A stretch of 27,007 bases of DNA, taken from positions 1-27,007 of the forward strand of contig JBHENN010000024.1 in NCBI GenBank assembly GCA_046262015.1, written 5' to 3'. This stretch comes from JBHENN01 sp046262015 (GTDB lineage: Bacteria; Actinomycetota; CADDZG01; WHSQ01). The number at the start of each line of letters is the position of its first letter. Position 1 is the first letter of the stretch. Below are positions 7,713 to 14,574 of this stretch, piece after piece. Position numbers and translations under genes: made by a program. The notes under the pieces are model-generated. The model made no database searches. It was given only the letters and a program-made list of their open reading frames with translations, and was not told the origin of the DNA.

Positions 7713-8321
7713 ATGGGAACCGGACGAGTGGTAGCCGTGGCGCTGGCGACCGTCGTGGTCGCCGGGTCGGTCGCGACCCCGGGGACAGCTAGGTCTTACA
7801 GCGAACCTTCGGGGTCTGCGGCCCACCGGACGTACACGGAGCGTGGCCACATCGAGATCGGCCACCAGGGCTGGCCCTGCTTCGGTCTCGCTCAGAGCTG
7901 CGGCGGCGTGACCGAGGGACGGTTCCGCTCCACGTGCCGGATCGACCGAGAGTTCCCCAACGGCACGCAAGGGCTCGACGGCTATGTGTTCAGGATCCCC
8001 AAGGGGCTCGTCGCGCCGGGCTCGAAGCTCACGGTGAGAGGAGTCGCCACGATAGGGATCGCCGACGTGTCGGTGTTCTTCTTCGGGGCAGTTCCCTGGT
8101 ACGGGGCGGTCGACACGGCTCCCTGTCGGATCATCGGATGGTCGTTCGAAGCCGGCGATGAGATCGGTGTAGCCATCCCGCTGGGGACGCGTTGGGTCTC
8201 TGTCGGCGGCGGCCAGTTCCACCGTAACGGTTACGACATCGACGTCACCCTGAAGCTAACGACACCTTCCCGTCGTGCTCACAAGAGTGGCGCGGAGATG
8301 CGCCCGGCTAGGTGGAAGTAG
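7713..8321 (+). CDS. Secreted protein of unknown function
   Basis: A 202-residue protein with a clear signal peptide (RVVAVALATVVVAGSVATP). The mature part has two Cys pairs (CFGLAQSC, then Cys in STCRIDREF and APCRIIGW) and a beta-rich core, consistent with a small extracellular beta-sandwich; I do not recognise the family. The start is set at 7713 because GGAGG lies 5 nt upstream, in preference to the ATG at 7701. It follows the LVIVD-repeat gene by 42 nt and probably shares its transcript. Its signal peptide DNA shares a 22-bp identical stretch with that gene. The 3' end overlaps the convergent gene by 14 bp. Confidence 0.75.
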   Translation: MGTGRVVAVALATVVVAGSVATPGTARSYSEPSGSAAHRTYTERGHIEIGHQGWPCFGLAQSCGGVTEGRFRSTCRIDREFPNGTQGLDGYVFRIPKGLVAPGSKLTVRGVATIGIADVSVFFFGAVPWYGAVDTAPCRIIGWSFEAGDEIGVAIPLGTRWVSVGGGQFHRNGYDIDVTLKLTTPSRRAHKSGAEMRPARWK

Positions 8322-8826
8322 AGGCGCGCTCGGCGGTGCTGCTGGTGGAGAACGCCGCCGCGGCGGAGGAGAGTCGGAAGCGCTCGATCTCGTCGCGCTG
8401 GCTCTGGCAGCGGACGATCAGTTCGTCGAGCTGGGACCGATCCAGCCGCTGATCGGTCTCCGCCAGCTGCCGCAGCGAGCGCCAGAGCGCCATCTTGCCC
8501 TCGACGCCCAGAGCGAGGGCCTCCAATTCGACGAGCCGGCTGAGGTCGGAATAGCCGACGAGCTGGCCGTTGAGCTTCAGGCGGCCGACCTTCTCACCGA
8601 GCCACGCCGCCGCCTCCTTGAGCTTCTGGCGACGCGCGCCCACGGCATCCATGATCCGCTCGAGTGTCGACCGGTCCTCGTCGATCCCTTCCTCCAGCCG
8701 GGTGAGGAAGTCGCCCAGCGGGGTGCCTTCGTTGCTGCCGGCGGCCCGCTTGGCGATCTCGATCCCGGCCATGGACCCGGAGAGGTGGTCGTTGAGATAG
8801 ATGTGGAGGAACCTGTCGTCGGACAT
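8308..8826 (-). CDS. Predicted helical-bundle protein, unknown function
   Basis: A 172-residue protein that looks like a four-helix bundle: FLHIYLNDHLSGSMAGIEIA, then TPLGDFLTRLEEGIDEDR, a long helix with RRQKLKEAAAWLGEKVGRLK, and EALALGVEGKMALWRSL. The opening pattern of two His/Asp around Asn (LNDHLSG) recurs in uncharacterised actinobacterial proteins of this length that look ferritin-like, but no full di-iron motif is visible. The C-terminal 20 residues are Ala/Ser/Thr-rich and disordered. It lies convergent to the secreted unknown. Confidence 0.75.
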   Translation of the reverse strand: MSDDRFLHIYLNDHLSGSMAGIEIAKRAAGSNEGTPLGDFLTRLEEGIDEDRSTLERIMDAVGARRQKLKEAAAWLGEKVGRLKLNGQLVGYSDLSRLVELEALALGVEGKMALWRSLRQLAETDQRLDRSQLDELIVRCQSQRDEIERFRLSSAAAAFSTSSTAERASTST

Positions 8827-8835
8827 GCCGGGTTC

Positions 8836-9327
8836 TTATCCGCCGGGGGCAGACGCGAAACCACGGCCGCCCCCATCCGTCGCGAGGTCGACGACGCCGT
8901 CCCGATCCAGCGCCGTCCCCTCCTGCCACTCTTGATCGAAGCGGGTACCGAGCTTCACCCGAAGCTCTGCTACCAGCGCGTCGCCGATGGCGGCGTCTGG
9001 AGCAGGCACCATCGTTCCGGTCTGCTCACGAAGGGATCGGGCAGCCGAGATCAGCCGCGTCGCGTCGGCCCAACCCTCGAAGCGTGCCGCGATCTCACCG
9101 AGGAGCTCGAGGCACTCGATCTCCCCTGCCGCTGAACCAGCTCGATGGAAGATCCGCAACGCCTGTCTCGCCAGGTCTTCGGCACCCCCGGGGTCGCTCT
9201 CGTCCAGCTTCAATCGGGCTCCGAGGATGCACGCGCCGGCTCGGGGCCACTGCAGTTGCATCGAGCGCGACACCTCCATCACCCATTCGATGCCTTGACG
9301 CGCCGGATCGCGATCACCCTGCGCCAA
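8836..9327 (-). pseudogene. C-terminal fragment of a LuxR/ATPase-type regulator
   Basis: The 163-residue frame matches the TPR tail of large ATPase-type transcription regulators (the family with predicted ATPase, TPR repeats and LuxR HTH). Diagnostic stretches are GEIECLELLGEIAARF, ATRLISAARSLREQTG and LGTRFDQEWQEGTALDRDGV, the last being the block that normally precedes the linker to the HTH. The ATPase domain and most repeats are missing upstream, where an in-frame TAA stops the frame, and the frame ends in GGGRGFASAPGG before any HTH. I read it as a decayed remnant, not a working gene. Confidence 0.7.
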
Positions 9328-9374
9328 CGATTAGCTTCCCCTCAAGGCGTCAATCGCGTCCGCAACCTTCTTGA

Positions 9375-9623
9375 CTATCCAGTGACGAGCCCTGCGATCG
9401 TTATTGCGGCCCACGCGAGGTTCGAGATGACGGTCGGCACGGCGTTCTTGTCGCGCAAATAGAGCACGCTCGCACCAGCACCCGACAAGTTGAGTAGCGC
9501 TGGGACAACGTGACCGACGCCGAGCACGTTCAGGAGGTAAGCCACGAGGAACGCGAACATCGCGAAGTAGCCGAGGGCTTCACGCCGCAAGGACGGGAGC
9601 CAGCGGCCCCGTTGCGTGCGCAC
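9375..9623 (-). CDS. Small CBU_0592-like membrane protein
   Basis: An 82-residue protein with three hydrophobic segments: EALGYFAMFAFLVAYLLNVL, VVPALLNLSGAGASVLYL, and AVPTVISNLAWAAITIAGLV. The middle LLNLSGA and the last SNLAWAAI match the layout of the CBU_0592 family, small membrane proteins of unknown function found in many bacteria. The GTG start at 9623 has AGGAG 7 nt upstream. It ends 46 nt before the LuxR-type fragment and lies 29 nt after the monooxygenase stop, so it may be on the same transcript. It has lower GC than most of the window. Confidence 0.75.
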   Translation of the reverse strand: MRTQRGRWLPSLRREALGYFAMFAFLVAYLLNVLGVGHVVPALLNLSGAGASVLYLRDKNAVPTVISNLAWAAITIAGLVTG

Positions 9624-9652
9624 CCCGTGTCTCCTGAAACTTCTCTGTCGCC

Positions 9653-10816
9653 CTAAGTCGACTGCGCGACTGTCGTCAGCTCGGGCGCGCGGGCACGCGA
9701 GACTTCGCGCGCTGCGATCAGCTTCGCAATCCGCTTCGCGTCTCGCGGGACACCTGTGATCGTTTCGGAAGTCATCGAGTAGAGGAAATGCAGTCCGACG
9801 AAGTAGAGGCCCGGAATCGTCGCGACGATGCCGCGCTCGTGCGCGGGCTCCTGACGGTCACCCAAGATGGGAAGGTCGATCCACGAGAAGCCAGGGCGGA
9901 ACCCCGTGCACCAGATCACATTGGTCACCTCGACGACGCGACCGTCCTCGAGCACGGGCAGGCCGTCACGCACCCCTACGACACGGGGGCCGCGTTGCAC
10001 CCCGGCGGCGATCAAGTCCTTCGGTTTAACTCGAACGAGTGGCGCCGCGGCGGCGAGGCGTTTGGGGCGGACCTTCCGTCCGATCGGCGTTCTAACCGTC
10101 AGCACGCGGTGGCCGACGAACCGCACGATGCGACTCAACAGATGACGCGCGACGACGGTATCGATACGGAACGGGATGTGTCCCGATTCCTTTCCTGCCA
10201 TCCACGTCTCATGAGTGTTGACGACCTCGATGGCGATGTCGGCGCCGGAATTGCCTGCTCCGACGACGAGCACGGGCCCGTCCTGCAGCTGAGAAGGATT
10301 GCGGTAGTCCTTCGAATGCAGCTGGACGATGGAGGGATCGAGATCGGTCGCGAACGGCGGTATCCACGGCACTTGGCTGTTGCCCATCGCGACCACGACG
10401 TTGTCCGCGTGGAAGGTCTGGTCGCTCGCAGATACAACGAAACGGTTGCCGTCGGGCGAGAGCCGACCAACCGTGACGCCCGAGCGAACGGGGAGCTCGA
10501 AGCGCGCCGCGTAGGCCTCGAGGTAATCGGCCATCTCGTCTTTCGTTATGTACTTGTCGCCCGCAGCAGGGAACCGCATCCCCGGAAGACCGTTGAAGCG
10601 AGCGGGTGTGAAGAGGAGCAGCGAGTCCCAGCGTTTGCGCCACGCGTCGCCGACCCGGTCGTTGGCGTCCAGTATGGCGAAACCACGATGCTGCTTCGCG
10701 AGGTAATAGCCGACGGAGAGGCCTGCTTGGCCGCCACCGATGATCACCGTGTCGATCGACTCTGCACGCTGTGAGTGCGCTGCGGCCGGTTGCTTCACTT
10801 CGTTCTGCATGTTCAT
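9653..10816 (-). CDS. Flavin-containing monooxygenase-like FAD/NAD(P) oxidoreductase (CzcO type)
   Basis: A 387-residue flavoprotein. An N-terminal FAD site IIGGGQAGLSVGYYLAKQ is followed by the W-rich loop RWDSLLLFTPARFNGLPG typical of CzcO/FMO-like enzymes, and a second dinucleotide site VLVVGAGNSGADIAIEV for NADPH. Later come NVIWCTGFRPGF and GLYFVGLHFLYS, the family's FAD-contacting C-terminal motifs. Such enzymes oxygenate soft nucleophiles or ketones; substrate unknown. ATG at 10816 is preferred over an in-frame GTG one codon upstream because GGAG lies 6 nt before it. A LuxR/TPR regulator is encoded upstream in the same direction, a common pairing for these enzymes. Confidence 0.92.
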   Translation of the reverse strand: MNMQNEVKQPAAAHSQRAESIDTVIIGGGQAGLSVGYYLAKQHRGFAILDANDRVGDAWRKRWDSLLLFTPARFNGLPGMRFPAAGDKYITKDEMADYLEAYAARFELPVRSGVTVGRLSPDGNRFVVSASDQTFHADNVVVAMGNSQVPWIPPFATDLDPSIVQLHSKDYRNPSQLQDGPVLVVGAGNSGADIAIEVVNTHETWMAGKESGHIPFRIDTVVARHLLSRIVRFVGHRVLTVRTPIGRKVRPKRLAAAAPLVRVKPKDLIAAGVQRGPRVVGVRDGLPVLEDGRVVEVTNVIWCTGFRPGFSWIDLPILGDRQEPAHERGIVATIPGLYFVGLHFLYSMTSETITGVPRDAKRIAKLIAAREVSRARAPELTTVAQST

Positions 10817-10840
10817 CACGAACTCCGTTCGCCGTTAGGG

Positions 10841-10897
10841 ACGTCGAAACGACGTTACGGAGGGACAGCACCAAGGCACATCGGGCGAAAGCACCAA
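10841..10897 (-). promoter_or_regulatory. Repeats upstream of the monooxygenase gene
   Basis: Within 80 nt upstream of the monooxygenase start lie an inverted repeat ACGTCG-AAA-CGACGT (10841-10855) and two direct copies of TTGGTGCT on the minus strand (10890-10897 and 10867-10874), 23 bp apart start to start, near two helical turns. They are candidate binding sites for the neighbouring LuxR-type regulator. No clear -35/-10 pair stands out. Confidence 0.45.
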
Positions 10898-10935
10898 ATC
10901 GCGAATGCCTCGGAATGGGTAATTCTGTGTACGGG

Positions 10936-12573
10936 CTAAACGAGGTCGTGCTGGAAGGCGTAGGCGGTCGCGGCTGCGCGCGATGTCACGCCAAGTTTGG
11001 TGAAGATGTTGCTTAAGTGCCGAGCGACGGTTTTTTCGCTGATCACGAGGTCGGCGGCGATCTCGCGGTTCGTCTTGCCCGTGGCAACGAGTGCCAGTAC
11101 CTGGACCTCGCGCCCGGTAAGCCCGTCGGTTTTGGACGGCGGCGTCCCGATGAGCGCCCCTACGCGTGTGGCATCGGGAGCGGCGCCGAGTTGTTCGAAG
11201 ATCCAGAGCGCGGCCTCGAGCTCCATCGCGCCGGTGTCCTCGTCTCCGAGAGCGCGGCATGCGATCCCCATAAGGACGCGTGCACGAGCAGCTTCGTAAG
11301 GTGCTTGAAGCTCCTGCCACGTCGTCCACGCCCGCCGGAGCGAAACGAGTGCCGCGCGCACGTCGCCCTCCGCGAGCAGCACCGCTCCCTGCGCATAGGC
11401 AGCGAGCGCGTGGACGAGCGGGGTTCCGACGTCGTCTGCGATCGTCGACAACTCGTCGGCCGCGCCGCGCGCCGCCGGGACATCATCAGCGGCGAGCATG
11501 ATCTCGACGTGTGCCGGGAGAACCTTGCACCGTGAGGCGAAGTCAGTAGCTTCCTCGAGGACTCGTCTAGTTGCCGCCGCCGCGGCCCCCACTTCCCCTT
11601 GGGCGAGTCGAAGCTTTGCGAGCCCGGGTTGTGGTGGGTGCCCCCACTGATTCGCCTGCCGGTACGCCTCCTCCGCTTCCGCGAAATCACCGCGAAGGCG
11701 GTGGACCTCGCCAAGTTCGTAGAACGCCATACCGACGGCGCCTTGGTCGGGAGCGTGCGACAACGTTTCGCATGCCCGGTCGGCCTCCGTGATCGCGTCC
11801 GGCCACGCACCACGCAGCACCATGAGCTCTGTCCGGTGGATGAGGCACTGGCCCCGATAGGGGACGAGGTCTGGCTGTGCCGCACACCAACGTGTCAGTG
11901 CTTCGGTCCATTCTTGCGCGCGGCGCAGATCGAACGACAGCTGACACGCTGCGATCACTGCGCAGTAGACGAGTCCCGCGACGATCGCCGACGTTTCCCC
12001 GGCGGTCACCGCGACCATGACCTCGTCCAGCAGGGTCAAGCCTTCGTGTGTATGCCCCGATCCGACCATCGCTTGGCCGCACCCGAGCCTCGTGAGCGTG
12101 CGCAGATCCGCATCGCCGAACCGCTCCGCGATGTCGTTTGCTTGCGTGAATACCGAGAGCGCGGTTTCGAAGTCATGGCCGAAGAGGTGCTGGAGCGCGA
12201 CGGGCACCAGCATGTATCCCTGCTCCGCGCAATCGAGCCCGCTTTCGCCGAGGATGCGGCCGCCGCGTGCGAACCATCCGCCCGCCTGTGCCACGTCGCC
12301 CTTGTTGATGAGCTGAAAGCCGAGCCAGAACGCGCAGCGGGCCGCATGCGCGATACCCCCGCGGTTGACCGACTCGTTGTGCGCTCTGGTCAGGATGTCG
12401 ATGCTGTCGGTGTCACGACCGATCAGGTACGCCGCCATCGCCATGCGAACGAGGTCTTCGGGCTCGAGGGGTGAGTCGCGGTCGGCAGCCGTCAGCCGTT
12501 CGTAAGCGTTCGTCCAGGCGCCGCTCGCGAACGCCGCCCGGCCCGCCTCGAGCTCCTTGCTGAAGGTCGCCAT
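10936..12573 (-). CDS. LuxR-family transcriptional regulator with TPR repeats
   Basis: A 545-residue regulator. Residues 1 to about 470 are all-helical TPR-like repeats (for example GMAFYELGEVHRLRGDFAEA and AEEAYRQANQWG). The C-terminal 65 residues are a LuxR helix-turn-helix: LTGREVQVLALVATGKTNRE, then IAADLVISEKTVARHLSNIF and TKLGVTSRAAATAYA. Unlike MalT-type regulators there is no Walker A ATPase domain at the N-terminus; the protein starts in the repeats, as seen in a subgroup paired with oxidoreductases. It probably controls the downstream monooxygenase gene. A CAGAAT hexamer ends 7 nt before the ATG, suggesting a leaderless transcript. Confidence 0.9.
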   Translation of the reverse strand: MATFSKELEAGRAAFASGAWTNAYERLTAADRDSPLEPEDLVRMAMAAYLIGRDTDSIDILTRAHNESVNRGGIAHAARCAFWLGFQLINKGDVAQAGGWFARGGRILGESGLDCAEQGYMLVPVALQHLFGHDFETALSVFTQANDIAERFGDADLRTLTRLGCGQAMVGSGHTHEGLTLLDEVMVAVTAGETSAIVAGLVYCAVIAACQLSFDLRRAQEWTEALTRWCAAQPDLVPYRGQCLIHRTELMVLRGAWPDAITEADRACETLSHAPDQGAVGMAFYELGEVHRLRGDFAEAEEAYRQANQWGHPPQPGLAKLRLAQGEVGAAAAATRRVLEEATDFASRCKVLPAHVEIMLAADDVPAARGAADELSTIADDVGTPLVHALAAYAQGAVLLAEGDVRAALVSLRRAWTTWQELQAPYEAARARVLMGIACRALGDEDTGAMELEAALWIFEQLGAAPDATRVGALIGTPPSKTDGLTGREVQVLALVATGKTNREIAADLVISEKTVARHLSNIFTKLGVTSRAAATAYAFQHDLV

Positions 12574-12591
12574 CGCCTACATTCTGCGACA

Positions 12592-12996
12592 TTGGCCGCT
12601 GAGAGCGAAGACACGGCGGAGTTCGAGAACGGCAGGCTCACGACGCGCGCGGGCTCGTTCGAGGCGGGGGTCGACGGTGCGCTGCCCGGGATCATCATGC
12701 CGGGCGATCCGCGGCCAGGGATGCCTTACCGGCAGGAGTACTACGAGGGTGAGGCCGAGGACAACGGTGAGATCCTGAGCCTCGAGGAAATGGCCGAGGT
12801 GCCCTTCGGTCGCTTCACGGCGTGCTGCTGACGAAGGACACCATCACGATCGAACCCGACGTCCTCGAGTACAAGCTCTACGCGCGTGGCGTCGGCCCCG
12901 TCTTGATCCTCGGAATCTCGTGCCGGGCGCGAGGAGCTGATCGCGATGGACAGAGCACCGGCATCGACCGGCATCGGCCCCTCGGATCCGCGCGCG
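12592..12996 (+). pseudogene. Frameshifted remnant of a secreted actinobacterial protein
   Basis: Three frames in turn carry one conserved protein. Frame one gives FEAGVDGALPGIIMPG and YRQEYYEGEAED up to VPFGRF; after a single-base loss near 12817 the match goes on as LLTKDTITIEPDVLEY and KLYARGVGPVLILGIS; after a second shift near 12925 it goes on as REELIAMDRAP. This order is that of a secreted or lipoprotein family of unknown function common in Actinomycetota. The N-terminal half, including the signal peptide, is absent. Two frameshifts plus truncation indicate a dead gene; assembly error could explain one shift but not the missing half. Confidence 0.75.
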
Positions 12997-13114
12997 GCAT
13001 GGCGATCGCGCGACGCTAGGAACCGCCTAGCTGTTGGCGTTGTTCCCGCTCGCTTCTCGAAGGGCCCGTAGATCGCGTACGTGACGGCGCGCGCGGGGGC
13101 TGACCAGGTCCTAG

Positions 13115-13209
13115 CGGAGGCGGATGGGAATCGAACCCACCCAGGTGCCGGCGAGAGCCGGCGCACCGGTTTTGAAGACCGGGAGGGACACCAGCCCCCA
13201 GTCGCCTCC
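13115..13209 (-). tRNA. selC: Selenocysteine tRNA (anticodon TCA), copy 1
   Basis: A 95-nt tRNA without encoded CCA. On the minus strand the 5' GGAGGCG pairs with 3' CGCCTCC, with discriminator G. The D arm has the 6-bp stem and 4-nt loop typical of tRNA-Sec (GGGGGC-TGGT-GTCCCT), the anticodon loop is CTTCAAA in a CCGGT/ACCGG stem giving anticodon UCA, and the long variable arm is GCCGGC-TCTC-GCCGGC. The T arm is GTGGG-TTCGATT-CCCAT. The T plus acceptor 3' strand is 13 nt, the bacterial tRNA-Sec length, although pair 8 is an A-C mismatch. It inserts selenocysteine at UGA with SelA, SelB and SelD, none of which is in the window. Confidence 0.93.
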
Positions 13210-13212
13210 AGA
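13159..13212 (+). repeat. 54-bp direct repeat, copy 1 (5' half of tRNA-Sec)
   Basis: Identical over 54 bp to 16177-16230, same orientation. It covers the 3 bases before the tRNA, the acceptor 5' strand, D arm, anticodon arm and the start of the variable arm. A second shared block, 13111-13124 and 16133-16146, covers the tRNA 3' end and four flanking bases. The two copies are 3,018 bp apart. Confidence 0.95.
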
Positions 13213-13238
13213 ACAGTACCTTCGAGGAAGGGGAGCGG

Positions 13239-13634
13239 TCAGGGCCGGGCTTCCACGAAGCCCGCGGCTGCGAAGTCCCCATCGAAAGCCAGGGCCTCCC
13301 GCAGACGGAGACGCCGCATCAGCGCGAAGCTGGTCCCGTCGACGAACGAGTAGGCGCGCTCGTCATGACGCTTCAACCACCGCCACGCGTCGGCTTCGAC
13401 GTCCTCATCTATGGTGCGGACCACCAGCGACTGCAGGCTGCCGATCGCGTCCCGGAACTGGCCCGCGGCGAGATGCCCGGCTCGCCTCCGTAGGAACGTC
13501 CACGTCTCACCGACGACGAGGTTGGACGTCACGAGAGGACCGGGACGCGCCTTCCACAGGGCACGAGCCGCGGCGTGCCGCTGGTCCTTCCGGAACCTCA
13601 GGGCGACCCAGAACGACGTGTCGACGAACCTCAC
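13239..13634 (-). CDS. vapC: VapC-type PIN-domain toxin
   Basis: A 131-residue PIN-domain ribonuclease, the toxin of the VapBC pair. Acidic active-site residues are visible: Asp5 in FVDTSFW, Glu43 in VVGETW, Asp99 in YSFVDGTSFALM and Asp118/Asp120 in AFDGDF, which together bind Mg2+. VapC toxins cut specific RNAs, often tRNA anticodon loops or 23S rRNA. The GTG start overlaps the vapB stop (GTGA), the usual coupling of antitoxin then toxin. The stop lies 29 nt before tRNA-Sec copy 1 on the same strand, so read-through from vapBC into the tRNA is possible. RNA target not predictable. Confidence 0.93.
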   Translation of the reverse strand: MRFVDTSFWVALRFRKDQRHAAARALWKARPGPLVTSNLVVGETWTFLRRRAGHLAAGQFRDAIGSLQSLVVRTIDEDVEADAWRWLKRHDERAYSFVDGTSFALMRRLRLREALAFDGDFAAAGFVEARP

Positions 13635-13840
13635 GCGCCGTAAACGACCGCGTCGATATCGCCGGCCTCGTCGTCCAGGTCGCCGATCAGCGCGGCGAAC
13701 GGATCCGCGCCCGAGCCGTCGCCAAGGTGCTCCCTGACGAGCTGCCGGATGAGTGCTGCCTTGGACATCTTGCGGCGGGCCACCTCGATACCAAGCAGCT
13801 CGTCGAGCTCTTCCTCGATACTGATCTGGAGACGCTTCAT
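13631..13840 (-). CDS. vapB: VapB-type antitoxin (ribbon-helix-helix)
   Basis: A 69-residue protein with an N-terminal ribbon-helix-helix DNA-binding domain: the strand KRLQISIEEELDELL, then helices VARRKMSKAALIRQLVREHL. The acidic C-terminal part (DLDDEAGDIDAVVYG) is the likely toxin-binding tail. Such antitoxins neutralise VapC and repress their own promoter. Upstream lie inverted repeats overlapping a TATGAT -10 (see operator). ATG at 13840 begins the DNA-binding strand directly. Confidence 0.92.
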   Translation of the reverse strand: MKRLQISIEEELDELLGIEVARRKMSKAALIRQLVREHLGDGSGADPFAALIGDLDDEAGDIDAVVYGA

Positions 13841-13853
13841 CGGAGGTAGGTTA

Positions 13854-13879
13854 CATCATAGATGTGATGGTTACATCAC
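13854..13879. promoter_or_regulatory. vapBC operator and -10 region
   Basis: Two overlapping inverted repeats, CATC-ATA-GATG (13854-13864, extended by A/T on each side) and GTGATG-GTTA-CATCAC (13864-13879). The element GGTTACATCA also occurs twice as a direct repeat 20 bp apart (13849-13858 and 13869-13878). The minus-strand -10 TATGAT (13860-13855) lies inside the first palindrome, so binding would block polymerase. This is the expected site of autorepression by a VapB dimer pair. Confidence 0.7.
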
Positions 13880-13915
13880 CAGAGGTTGCGTGGATCGTCC
13901 CTTAAGCCGACGACC

Positions 13916-13944
13916 TGGACATCTCAGATGACTAGCCGTATCAT
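13916..13944 (+). promoter_or_regulatory. phd-vapC promoter with embedded operator
   Basis: The plus-strand -35 TGGACA (13916-13921), 17-nt spacer and -10 TATCAT (13939-13944) match the consensus at 5 of 6 positions each, and ATG follows 6 nt later (leaderless). The palindrome CATC-TCA-GATG (13920-13930) sits in the -35/spacer region and has the same half-sites and 3-nt gap as the vapB operator on the other side of the intergenic region. Confidence 0.7.
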
Positions 13945-13950
13945 ATGTCC

Positions 13951-14169
13951 ATGAAGGAGATCGCCGCCGCGAGGTTCAAGGAGCGCTGCCTGTCGATCCT
14001 CGACGAGGTCGACGAGGAGGGCATCGTGATCACGAAGCGCGGCAAGCCGGTCGCCAAGCTGATAGCGATACGCGCCGGATCCGCGGCCTTGATCGGGTCC
14101 CTCGAGGACAAGGTCAAGATCAATGGAGACATCCTCTCGACCGGAGTCACGTGGGATGCTCAACCTTGA
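13951..14169 (+). CDS. Phd/YefM-family antitoxin
   Basis: A 72-residue Phd/YefM-type antitoxin: MKEIAAARFKERCLSILDEV is the N-terminal DNA-binding fold, followed by GIVITKRGKPVAKLIAI, the family's hallmark strand pair. The C-terminal third (LEDKVKINGDILSTGVTWD) should wrap the toxin. The ATG at 13951 is preferred over 13945 because a -10 TATCAT ends 6 nt before it. It overlaps its toxin gene by 14 nt and diverges from vapBC across a 110-bp region. Confidence 0.93.
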   Translation: MKEIAAARFKERCLSILDEVDEEGIVITKRGKPVAKLIAIRAGSAALIGSLEDKVKINGDILSTGVTWDAQP

Positions 14170-14518
14170 CACCCACGTGCTGTTGTACGCCGTCACCGGT
14201 CAGCTGACTTCTGCGGAGGTCAGGTCGCTCCGCAGCCAACGATGGTCGATCTCCGCGATCGTGCTGTGGGAGATCGCGAAGCTTGCGCAGCTCGGGCGGA
14301 TCGAGGTGGATCTCGACGATGCCGAGGTCACGCGCACCCTCTCGGCGGTCCATGTGTGGCCGATCACGGCGGAGATCGCGAAGCGGAGCACGCGTCTGGA
14401 TGTTCGAGGGGACCCGGCAGATGAGCTGATAGCCGCGACGAGCGCCGTGCACAACGTCCCGCTGATGACACGTGATCGGAGGCTCCGCCGGTCCCGGGTC
14501 GTCCCGCTAGCCCGATAG
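14156..14518 (+). CDS. vapC: PIN-domain toxin paired with Phd
   Basis: A 120-residue PIN-domain ribonuclease of the type partnered with Phd antitoxins (the family of short toxins starting LNLDTHVLLYAV). Acidic residues: Asp5, Glu39 in VLWEIAKLAQLG, Asp86 and Asp89 in GDPADELIAAT, and Asp107 in TRDRRL. Likely Mg2+-dependent endoribonuclease blocking translation when free. The start overlaps the antitoxin by 14 nt. It differs clearly in sequence from the VapC at 13239-13634, so the two modules are not a recent duplication. Confidence 0.92.
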   Translation: MLNLDTHVLLYAVTGQLTSAEVRSLRSQRWSISAIVLWEIAKLAQLGRIEVDLDDAEVTRTLSAVHVWPITAEIAKRSTRLDVRGDPADELIAATSAVHNVPLMTRDRRLRRSRVVPLAR

Positions 14519-14574
14519 ACAGAGACATCCGAAACCTCTTAAGCCTCCTCTGGGAGAGGTCGACATAGTAGGTA

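Noticed and set aside
9788..10774. A 328-residue plus-strand frame
   Set aside because: Antisense shadow of the flavoprotein monooxygenase, with charged low-complexity sequence only.
12800..12850. In-frame TGA in the secreted-protein remnant read as selenocysteine, given the nearby tRNA-Sec
   Set aside because: Beyond the TGA the same frame shows no similarity, while a one-base shift restores the conserved sequence; this is a frameshift, not recoding.
14534..14560. Terminator after the Phd-linked toxin gene
   Set aside because: The stem (ACCTCT/AGAGGT) has a 15-nt loop and no T tract, so termination is not supported.
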